DNA from: Fimbriimonas sp.
GTDB taxonomy: Bacteria; Armatimonadota; Fimbriimonadia; Fimbriimonadales; Fimbriimonadaceae
Direction: 5' to 3'
Assembly (NCBI GenBank): GCA_031292555.1
Contig: JARLGV010000062.1
Location: 1-64,000, forward strand
Length of the DNA stretch: 64,000 nucleotides
The position numbers and the translations under genes were made by a program. Under the pieces are notes generated by a model, which was not told where the DNA came from, made no database searches, and saw only the letters and a program-made list of their open reading frames with translations. Positions 28,301 through 35,600 of the stretch are shown here, in pieces. The first letter of the stretch is position 1; the number at the start of each line of letters is the position of its first letter.

Positions 28301-30116
28301 TGGTAAAGCCCTCGGATGTGACGCCTTGCGACGGGTTACCGGCGAACGGGGTGTAGAGAACCTTGTCCACGCCACCCGAGTTATCCAAGATCGGGATGTA
28401 ACCGACGGTGGTGCCGTAGGTGAATTCGGGAAGGTTGACGGACGAGTTGCTTCCTCCGACCACGAACGGTCCCGTGGAGGAAATCTTGGTTCCCGTGCTC
28501 AGGTCGACCAACCAAATGCGTCCAGTCAGAACACCCGGATTCCGCTGATAGTTGTCGGTGACATAGGCAACGCCTTCCGACACGGTCGGAGCCAGCGGGA
28601 CCGACGGTGAAACCGAGGTGTCCAAAGAAGAAGCGCCGTTGGGCGGAGCGATCGAATAGCCCAGGTTCGGTTTGGAACTAAGCGTCCCGTCGCTGTTTCG
28701 AGGTTCGAGATTGAAGACGTACAACGTACCGGTGGCATCTACGACGAGAACTTCGTCGGTAGGTCCGCTCACGTTGTTGGGCACTTCGCAGCATACTGGC
28801 GCGGAAAGCGGCGCCGTCATCGTACCGGCCGCACTCTCCCAGATCTCGTCGTAAGACGTGCCGAGCCCGTAATCCTGAATTCCCTCGTCGGGGTTGCCAT
28901 CGCCGTCCAGGTCTTCCACCGGGTTGGCATCGAATACCTTCAGAACACCGTTCACGGTGGTCACAAGCATGCCCTTATAGAGGGTCGGCGACGCCAGACT
29001 CTGGTTCGTGGAGTAGTTGCTATCGTTCACGAACGACCGCATGATGAGCGGGGGGTTCAGATCGATCGCGCTGCTTCCGGTGCGCCGGCTCCCGCCATTT
29101 TGCTGTCGATACTGGCTGAGCATACCGACCATGTTGACCGCAAGCTTGGCGGCCGAGAGTCCGTCTGCATCGAGAACGGGCGGCAGTGCGGTGAACGAAT
29201 TCACGTTTGCCGCGTAGCTGACCACCGTGTTTCGCGCCCGGTTGAGCTTAAGAGAGGCGCCGCGTGCCGTCACAACCACCGCACCATCGCCGATGCGGCC
29301 CAGCGAGATCACTGGATTGCCGTTATAGCTGCTAACCGTTTGATACCGGAGGAAGTCGATCATCGCGCCGCCGGCCAATCCGGACGCTCCGGATGCGCCG
29401 TAGTCGATGCCGATATTCGGCATCCGCAGGAAATACGGCTGGAAGTTCGAGTCCAGCATCGTATCAAGGTTGTCGATATCGCTGGAACTCACGTCCAGAA
29501 TCGAATGAATCAGGATGTTGTTGACGTCGGTCTGTTCCAGGCCAACGGCGTTTGACGCCTGCTGAACGAAGGGGATAGGGAAACTGTTGAACTCGTCAAT
29601 ACCGGCGATCGTGTTGGACATGCCGGCCGGGTCGATCCAGAGAATTCCGCCCTGATCGACGAATCTTCGGAGCCGCTCCCTTTCCGTCGGATTCAGCGAC
29701 GCAAAGGCATATGGGTTTACGAGCAAGAGATCGTAGTTGCCGATGCTGTCATCCGTCAGGTTGCTGAGGAACACTTCCCAATAGGGAGCGTTCCGCTTTG
29801 TGATCGGAGTGCCGATGTTGGGCGTGCTCGAATCGATGGCCGACCAGCGCGCATAGATGTCGGACGTAACCCGAGAGGGCGCGTACGGGTTTACAAAGCT
29901 CCAACCAGCCGGTTTCACCGACGTGTTGGCATCGAGGTTGTACAAAGCATAGGGCGCCGCGCTCTGAGGAGGCGCCGTCACCGAAGTTTTGGCGCTCGCC
30001 AGAATCACGATTCCAGCTCGAATCGTCTGTGCGCGCTGCGAGTAGGCTTGCGGTCCCGCCAAAGCCGAGGCAGCTAGACCTACAAGACCAACCCATCCAA
30101 GCAAACGGCCTAACAT
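25347..30116 (-). CDS. Large exported PilY1-analogue with beta-propeller repeats (1589 aa)
   Basis: Signal peptide 1-26. Residues 35-340 resemble a GATase-like/DUF4159-style domain (YDLLLVNPYAF, RRFVDQGGILWIDPAG, IGDGAVVVTARG). A calcium-loop-like DLDGDGNPDEG is at about 402-412. From about 370 onwards come PQQ/NHL-like propeller repeats (VLKVFDANP, LLVVDAGANRVASL, YLIADTGNRRLVEV). I start it at ATG 30116, one base after the stop of the preceding gene; a longer frame exists but overlaps that gene. PilY1 proteins also combine an N-terminal alpha/beta domain with a calcium-binding propeller and follow pilX, so the position fits. Direct homology to PilY1 is not shown. Confidence 0.7.
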   Translation of the reverse strand: MLGRLLGWVGLVGLAASALAGPQAYSQRAQTIRAGIVILASAKTSVTAPPQSAAPYALYNLDANTSVKPAGWSFVNPYAPSRVTSDIYARWSAIDSSTPNIGTPITKRNAPYWEVFLSNLTDDSIGNYDLLLVNPYAFASLNPTERERLRRFVDQGGILWIDPAGMSNTIAGIDEFNSFPIPFVQQASNAVGLEQTDVNNILIHSILDVSSSDIDNLDTMLDSNFQPYFLRMPNIGIDYGASGASGLAGGAMIDFLRYQTVSSYNGNPVISLGRIGDGAVVVTARGASLKLNRARNTVVSYAANVNSFTALPPVLDADGLSAAKLAVNMVGMLSQYRQQNGGSRRTGSSAIDLNPPLIMRSFVNDSNYSTNQSLASPTLYKGMLVTTVNGVLKVFDANPVEDLDGDGNPDEGIQDYGLGTSYDEIWESAAGTMTAPLSAPVCCEVPNNVSGPTDEVLVVDATGTLYVFNLEPRNSDGTLSSKPNLGYSIAPPNGASSLDTSVSPSVPLAPTVSEGVAYVTDNYQRNPGVLTGRIWLVDLSTGTKISSTGPFVVGGSNSSVNLPEFTYGTTVGYIPILDNSGGVDKVLYTPFAGNPSQGVTSEGFTSLWLGVKGERPISYDPQGSNTATALQVTTRASQQGGLPIYTGSGSLGVKLTLIDNSGNPFSATQMAAIFKGDVQDLGGGILSFPFQPTVNQLPSTVSGVRIDYTIDWGSNIPGVLSSVERGMVMLPDQASSGSTSPRRVIGPVALSPRGTAYVVAADGSGGGLFGFREQGRGLFNCVSRYELYSKHTVTLNQSNSATLGPVLNDNDGLITWLSNNASPAIASLLNQTMSNFTFSGGPAIRNGQVMVTVSASKKGIPVTVVMALNAEPQAAQLLVGDWPDGTEVLQPDIARSTIAATPEIQTVIPSGSYTYDSTTQVLSFPNLSSVQRGQVQNCLSLSQPIIIRKPGKPDYLVQPDAIGGSVWNPVQWYYVIDGTTPGGGGPLITGNSVFVSGASYLPAILNGSSSFTTTGVLYALNAQIGAGSLHPDPNKPWLNQLWTIDNPTGSSATGDANVLWPQLSSVRSFSDYQIRLNQTVLGGAGVAPSGTAYGVIGGDNALAAWGDQGLYTFSKANFIVCDEGRVIELDPSGNPIWTTDSSVSQGPTNVGSGAAMQPMVRPVRAYALNDNHLLVVDAGANRVASLNTDGIEARSIASFQLDPNVIPQGFVAGEPLTLSGPSDAVYYTSYVNMSGAAGTLVTLGDGENGNSVEMWQHYLIADTGNRRLVEVIDRFYYNPATQAVGGPVTITGSNGIAFPQTGVLLWHTPATFSGKNYAYTSLNRVRVPDSSSVGYHFVYVTGINGTLATAAGTGLSPAGPNSVLDANDGNGSIVIFDPTTPSGVQAINSVTLPSTLGIPFWDQKTGAFDTLAAVDGSTTYARRAGGLHRFAKLNSVTAKVVQVGSGGSAVPEIAIMISDSTGIYEGFYNAVNPTALVLNWYMPNEAYVGIKQTSLGGITVASGTNAVSLKAVYARRLDSGEILIVNGYNGYTLGGGAFPGEVMQVNGTPNAGSSAMNLGFGTASITLDLNGTLPTGTRGILMPVFADRR

Positions 30117-30117
30117 C

Positions 30118-33100
30118 TTATTGCACCTCTCCGAAAAACGCCAGCGTTGGACTGACGGGCAGCCGAGGCATCGGCGGCAAGGGACGTCCATAACTGTCGG
30201 TCCTGATGAGGGTCCCCGGACCGTTGTCAATGACATATCCGTTCGACCTGCCGGTGGCGAGCACCGGATCGTAGTTGATGATGAGATTCGGAATGATCAA
30301 GGGATTTGCGAGAGTCGATGCCGGAGGCACGTGGGACCCCGGAATAACCAGCCCGGTTGCACCCAGATCCTTCGGAATCCATCCCCACTTCTTGAGCCAT
30401 TCGGCTTGCACCGAGGCCGGCGGCGGCATGTTCTCGCTCACCGCGCCCGAGATGACGATGCGGATATCCAGCGGTTCGCCGTAGAACGGGAATCCAGGTG
30501 TTGCACCAAAATTCTCCAGCCGGATCGCATCCTTCTCCGGCGTGGTCGATGCCCCGGCGTACACGTCTTCGCTGGACACATAGTAGTCCCGGCGATCGTT
30601 CGGGTTCGGGTTGAACCAAGGGCCAGGGATCACAAAGAACGATCCTTGCTCAGCATAGATCGCCGCTTCGATTCGGATATCGTTCGGAGCCAGCGCAGCT
30701 CGACCCACGATGTAGTCGTTGGTCGCAACTCCCGAGATGCTCGTCTGGCGAATCGTCAGTTCGTTGGTACCTTCGGCGAACAGCGCGTAGGCGCCGGTCG
30801 GACCGTTCGCGACCATCTGCTGACCGTCAGACGATGTCGTCATCGTCGTCGGATCGATAACCGGGAAGGTCGTCTCCTCAAACTTCGGATATCGCTGGTC
30901 GACTTCAGAGCCAAGACCATACTCCGGAATCATCGACGTCGGCGTAATGCCGGTGATGTAGTTGAACGCGGTGTTCGTTCCTCCGGCGAGGAAGAAGTAA
31001 GGCGACGGAGCCGGACCGCCCATGTTAACGTCCAGCTGGAAGAACGTTGCCGGCGCTGGGCCATCGTCCATCGTGTGGGCGATCAGCAGGTTCGTAGGCA
31101 GTTTCACCGCCGGGATTCCGGCTTCAGAGTAGCCCATGTTGAACGTCTGCCACGTGCTCGGATTGTTTGGATTTGCGGTGGGACCCTGGGGGTCTCGAGC
31201 GAACTCCGTGTCCAGCGATAGGCTTCCGCCCGTGCGAACTCGAATCGGGTTGAAGCCGATCTGGTTTGGAGTATCGTTGACCGGTTCCGCCTGCTGGTTC
31301 GGCGACAAGCCGAGGAACTGGGTCGTGTTGACCGTGACATAGTCCTTGGCCATGAGCATCAGCATCGACTTCGAGGGCCGGGTCAGCAGTTGGCCGATGG
31401 CGTACCCTTCGGTCGGCTGGAGCCCGTTCGCCGTGATTCCCTTCGTGATGCTGCCCTCAATGTAGATGCTCGCATCAGAGACGACGGTCAACTGAACGTC
31501 GGTCGGAATGACGCCGCGAACGCGAGTGTTGCCTTCGAAGTAAAGTACGCCGTTGAAGACCGGACCCTTATCGTAATCGCTTCGCTGCAGCGTTCCGTTG
31601 ATGTTGATTGTGGTCGTCGGAGTCGCGCTGCTGGCTGGCGTGAACGAGTTCACAATGTGGCGAAGGCCGTCGGAACCCAAGCCGATGCGGAAGTGATTGA
31701 GAGAGTTCCCGGTGTCGCTTCCATCGATATAGCGCCAAGTGCGCTCGCCCTGAGGCGCCTGGCTGTCGCGCTGGATCGTGAAGCCGTCGTCGAGGAGCTT
31801 GAGGATTGCTCCAGGCGGCACGTAAAGATAGCCTTGCCAACCCGAATGAGCCTGCCCGTTGTTCGGGTTTAGCCAGTCGTATGTCAAGGATTCTTGCGAG
31901 CCAATATTGGTTCGACCGCTCTCGTCGACCGGGCCTTGAACGTCGGACGGGTTGTAAACATAGATGCCCGAACCAAATCCATAGCGGCCGTTGTTCCCGT
32001 TGCCACCCAAGGTTCCGCTATCCGCCGTCATCGTAACGTACCGATTCTCGTTGGTATCGGGATCGGTCACGAGGATGGAAGGCGGAGTCTTGATTCCCAG
32101 GCTTCGAACGTTGCCTGCCTGGTCGGGGTTACCTGCGCCGTCGCGAACCAAGCCGCCCACCGTGTTAAAGTTGGGGTTCATGCTGTCGAGCGTGCCCCCT
32201 GCTTCATTGAGAATGGTGGTGTTAGCGGCGAGCCATGAGCCAAAGGTCGCGGAAGACGGGTTGGTGTCGACATCTCGCGACACAATCGTCAACTGACCGC
32301 CCTGATAGCCGTACTGACCATCGGCAGAGTCGCCCGTGATGGATCCGGCAACATCGAATTGGTCGCCCATGTATCGGTTCAGGTTCAGGACGTTGTTGCC
32401 GTGTACGACGACGTTCGCATTCGAGTAGAACGAGCCATTCCCCTCGATCTGTCCGGCCGGCGTGGGAGGATTGCCCAGGTTATACAGGGGCATCGTTCCA
32501 CCGAGTTGGCTGTTGATGTTGGACGCCACGAACGTTCCGCTATTGATTGGATACTGTACGCCGAGTTCCTTTGGGAAGCCAATGTCGGCCGGACGGCTCA
32601 CGTTGAAGATGTTCGTGATATACCGGGCGGACTCGATTATTCCGATCGAAGCGAACGCTCGAAGCACCTGGGTGTTGGGATATTTCGACTCAGCCTGTTT
32701 CATCAGGCCAAGCGCGGCTCGGAAGTCCAAATCCGTCGCGAAATTGCGGAACTGGAGCGGATAGCCGGTACTGAGCGTCGTCGGGTCGTTGACGTTGATT
32801 TGCCCCTCTCGACCGATCGCTTCGATAATGATGTAGTCCCGAGCCAAGCCGGGCCGGCGCAACGGACCGACGGGGGAGTTGCTGAAGATGTTGGCGTCGC
32901 TAGGCGCGTAGCGGACTCTTACAAGAGAGCGGCCGTTTGCATTGTTGATCCGGAAGAACGGACCGAGACCGTCGGGACCGCCCAGATCGATCTGAGTGCC
33001 GCCCGGCGTCACAGTGAGAGGAGTCACCCCATCAGCCAAGGTAGCGGCGGGCCGAAGGTAGTAGGCATCGGGATCCAGAGTTCCGTTACCCGTTCCCAGG

Positions 33101-33354
33101 CTCGTCGGCGTTCCTCGCCAGTCGGCGCCCAACTCGCTTTGCAGAAGCTGCTGATGGGCATACCGGATTCCGCCTTGGGCCAAGTCGTAGGCGACCGATC
33201 GGTTGCCGAGATTAAAGGTCGTCTTTCCGTTCCGGTCGACGATCCCGATAAAGACGAACCCGAGGATGAGCAGGACGCCCAAGACAACCATCGCGATGAT
33301 GATCGTCTGGCCTCTTTGTCGCTGGCTCTGTGGCTGTGTAATTGTGGGGTTCAT
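30118..33354 (-). CDS. PilX/GspK-like giant minor pilin component (1078 aa)
   Basis: Residues 13-18 (QRQRGQ) followed by a 20-residue hydrophobic helix (TIIIAMVVLGVLLILGFVF) match the PilX_N pattern. Cleavage would fall after Gly, but Glu5 of typical pilins is missing, as in GspK-like subunits. The remaining 1000 residues are Gly/Asn-rich and beta-prone, far longer than the 150-300 residues usual for PilX. ATG 33354 lies 5 bp after the previous stop; a GTG is in frame at 33363. It sits between PilW-like and PilY1-like genes, the order known from pilV-pilW-pilX-pilY1 operons. Confidence 0.7.
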   Translation of the reverse strand: MNPTITQPQSQRQRGQTIIIAMVVLGVLLILGFVFIGIVDRNGKTTFNLGNRSVAYDLAQGGIRYAHQQLLQSELGADWRGTPTSLGTGNGTLDPDAYYLRPAATLADGVTPLTVTPGGTQIDLGGPDGLGPFFRINNANGRSLVRVRYAPSDANIFSNSPVGPLRRPGLARDYIIIEAIGREGQINVNDPTTLSTGYPLQFRNFATDLDFRAALGLMKQAESKYPNTQVLRAFASIGIIESARYITNIFNVSRPADIGFPKELGVQYPINSGTFVASNINSQLGGTMPLYNLGNPPTPAGQIEGNGSFYSNANVVVHGNNVLNLNRYMGDQFDVAGSITGDSADGQYGYQGGQLTIVSRDVDTNPSSATFGSWLAANTTILNEAGGTLDSMNPNFNTVGGLVRDGAGNPDQAGNVRSLGIKTPPSILVTDPDTNENRYVTMTADSGTLGGNGNNGRYGFGSGIYVYNPSDVQGPVDESGRTNIGSQESLTYDWLNPNNGQAHSGWQGYLYVPPGAILKLLDDGFTIQRDSQAPQGERTWRYIDGSDTGNSLNHFRIGLGSDGLRHIVNSFTPASSATPTTTININGTLQRSDYDKGPVFNGVLYFEGNTRVRGVIPTDVQLTVVSDASIYIEGSITKGITANGLQPTEGYAIGQLLTRPSKSMLMLMAKDYVTVNTTQFLGLSPNQQAEPVNDTPNQIGFNPIRVRTGGSLSLDTEFARDPQGPTANPNNPSTWQTFNMGYSEAGIPAVKLPTNLLIAHTMDDGPAPATFFQLDVNMGGPAPSPYFFLAGGTNTAFNYITGITPTSMIPEYGLGSEVDQRYPKFEETTFPVIDPTTMTTSSDGQQMVANGPTGAYALFAEGTNELTIRQTSISGVATNDYIVGRAALAPNDIRIEAAIYAEQGSFFVIPGPWFNPNPNDRRDYYVSSEDVYAGASTTPEKDAIRLENFGATPGFPFYGEPLDIRIVISGAVSENMPPPASVQAEWLKKWGWIPKDLGATGLVIPGSHVPPASTLANPLIIPNLIINYDPVLATGRSNGYVIDNGPGTLIRTDSYGRPLPPMPRLPVSPTLAFFGEVQ

Positions 33355-33359
33355 GGATA

Positions 33360-35600
33360 TCACCGGATGTAGTTCTTGACAGCGGCAGTCGCCTTGAGCG
33401 TTACGGTCTGCGGATTCGGAGTATTCGTGGTCTGCGGGTAGTTGCGGATCGTCAGAAGCACCGACATCAGTTGCCGCGTATCGTAGTCGACGGCGAACAC
33501 GTCGCTCTTTGCTCCGACGATCGCCGTACCCGTCTGTGTTCCATTGAACTGGAACTTGTACGACACCTGGATCTGGCCGATCGGAAGCGGCGCGGTCGGA
33601 TCAGAGTTGAACTTGATGTAGCCCTTTTTGTAGCGTGGCTGAATGATCGCGCTGCAGAAGTTATGCGCGTCGTATACGTTCGGGTTGAACCCGTTGACTT
33701 CGGCTGCGGTCAGCCCCAGAAGGGTGTAGTCGATCTGGTTAGAGGCGTTGGTCGGCTCGGGCTGATCGACGTAGTTCATCTGGTACTGATTGGGGCCAGG
33801 AGTCTGCGTTGTACGCGTATAGCGAACGGTGGCTCGCTGAAGAGGGTTCGTTCCAGGGATGTTGTCGGTCGGATCGAGTTGATCGGGACCGTAGACGATT
33901 TCGCTGCCAGGCACGATCCGGCACTTGGCAAAGCCGTTGACGGGGTTGAGCGGACTTGGCGTGCCGTCTGCCGTAGGGGTAGTGCGCAGGTCGATGAATC
34001 GGTCGATCTGCGGCTGCAGGTTCGACGCGTTGGCCCAAACCCAGTTGAATATCTCATTGACGGAGGCGAACGCCGGGTCGTAGAAGTTCCCGCCCACAAC
34101 GTTCGGATCCTGGCCAGCTGCGAACGGGCCAGTGTTTGACGGGTTGGTGGCCACTGTCGGTAGGTTCTGCGGATTCGTCAGGCTCGGCGAGGTGTTCGGA
34201 TTGCCGACTTCGGAGATGTTGAAGCTCGTGATGACCTTGCCCTTCGCCGAATTCAAGTCATATGGAACAAAGAGGTTCGTGATAGCCGGATTCGTCATCC
34301 AACCCGACCGGTTGTTAGCAGCCGTAATCGCCTGGCTGAATGGATAGCGCCCGCCAGAAGAAGTCACCAGATCGTACGTGTAGAGATCGAACACTTCGAT
34401 GCCGGAGGCGACGTCTGAAATGGAGCCGGACGGATCGTAGTAGTAGATGCTGAATCCGGGAGGGGCGCCGGCGGTTCCGTTCGAAGGGTCGTTTCGGCCC
34501 ACGAAGTACTGACTCACCGTATTCGGCACCGCGTTTGGATCCCAAGTCTGGGGCCAAGTACGTACGATCTGGTTGCTCCACATCCCGTATTGAGTCTTGA
34601 AGATGTCGGGCGCGAACGCAGCCGAGTTGTTCGCCTCTTCCCCTTCCCGAACCGCAACCTGACCTTGGGCGGGATCGTTGCCGACGTGGGACGGGCGGAA
34701 CTGGATCAGCGGAAGGACAACCGGAGCATCACCATGATAGAGCGCCGTTCGGGTGAACTTGTTGTAAACCGGCTGGATCATGTCGAACCGGCTCAACTCG
34801 GTCTGCATAACCGAGACCGTCTTCCAGTTATTGACGCGCGTATTCTTGTTCGGATCGATCGTCCCGTCGTAGCCCAAGCCGTCTGGGATAAAGAACCGGG
34901 GATCGTCTAGCCCACGGATCTGAGTGTCCGTCGGATCGGCCTGGAAGAAATCCAGGTTGGGTCGAAACGCACCATTCCGCCATACGTAAGGCTGCACCTC
35001 AGCCCGGTAGAGCACGAACAAATTGTCCCGACCGCCACCGAAATTCATCAGAATCCCGTCATACGGATTGTTGTACGGGTTGGACGGATCGCGAAGACCG
35101 ACGAAGTAGCGAACGATCGTGGTTCCGGTACCAACGGGAAGAATGATCTGGCCACGCGCCGAGTGAAGCGTCGGGTCGACAAACCCGTTAAGCGGGTTCG
35201 TATATCCGCCCGCCGCCGAACCACCGTGGAGGTCCGCCTGAGCCGCCTTGAGGAGGTCCATCTTTACGTAAGGGAGAACGACGTCGATCGTTCCGACTTC
35301 CGGAGGCTGAATCGGCAGTTGGATGATCAGCGAGTGCTGCGGAACGTTGGCGACCTTTCCATTCAGGATCGTAGCAACCTGAAGGCTCGAACTGCGAGTG
35401 CCAGTCGAACTGGCAATCTCTCTCGAAATCCGGTCCGCAAGGATGCGCGCCCGGGCCTGCGCCTCGGCGAACGCCTGAGCCGATCGGGTGAAGTTAAAGC
35501 TCTGGAAAACTGGGACGACGATGATCGTCATCAGCAGTGCGGTGATCGCAATCACCGTCAGCAGCTCAATGAGCGTAAAGGCGCGTTTCTTGGTCATCAT
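33360..35600 (-). CDS. Large PilW-like prepilin (746 aa)
   Basis: The N-terminus MMTKKRA then FTLIELLTVIAITALLM is a type IV prepilin signal with Glu5. The residue before the cleavage site is Ala instead of Gly. The following helix continues into the ARARILADRISREIASS coiled region typical of PilW/GspJ-like proteins. The long C-terminal part (about 650 residues) is Asn/Pro/Gly-rich and unlike any enzyme I recognise. Near the end it has GYIKFNSDP...GQIQVSYKFQF, a hairpin motif seen in neighbouring proteins. The start overlaps the stop of the preceding gene (ATGATGA). Confidence 0.75.
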   Translation of the reverse strand: MMTKKRAFTLIELLTVIAITALLMTIIVVPVFQSFNFTRSAQAFAEAQARARILADRISREIASSTGTRSSSLQVATILNGKVANVPQHSLIIQLPIQPPEVGTIDVVLPYVKMDLLKAAQADLHGGSAAGGYTNPLNGFVDPTLHSARGQIILPVGTGTTIVRYFVGLRDPSNPYNNPYDGILMNFGGGRDNLFVLYRAEVQPYVWRNGAFRPNLDFFQADPTDTQIRGLDDPRFFIPDGLGYDGTIDPNKNTRVNNWKTVSVMQTELSRFDMIQPVYNKFTRTALYHGDAPVVLPLIQFRPSHVGNDPAQGQVAVREGEEANNSAAFAPDIFKTQYGMWSNQIVRTWPQTWDPNAVPNTVSQYFVGRNDPSNGTAGAPPGFSIYYYDPSGSISDVASGIEVFDLYTYDLVTSSGGRYPFSQAITAANNRSGWMTNPAITNLFVPYDLNSAKGKVITSFNISEVGNPNTSPSLTNPQNLPTVATNPSNTGPFAAGQDPNVVGGNFYDPAFASVNEIFNWVWANASNLQPQIDRFIDLRTTPTADGTPSPLNPVNGFAKCRIVPGSEIVYGPDQLDPTDNIPGTNPLQRATVRYTRTTQTPGPNQYQMNYVDQPEPTNASNQIDYTLLGLTAAEVNGFNPNVYDAHNFCSAIIQPRYKKGYIKFNSDPTAPLPIGQIQVSYKFQFNGTQTGTAIVGAKSDVFAVDYDTRQLMSVLLTIRNYPQTTNTPNPQTVTLKATAAVKNYIR

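Noticed and set aside
32359-33372. 337-codon plus-strand open frame opposite the 1078-aa gene
   Set aside because: Antisense shadow of a pilin-type gene.
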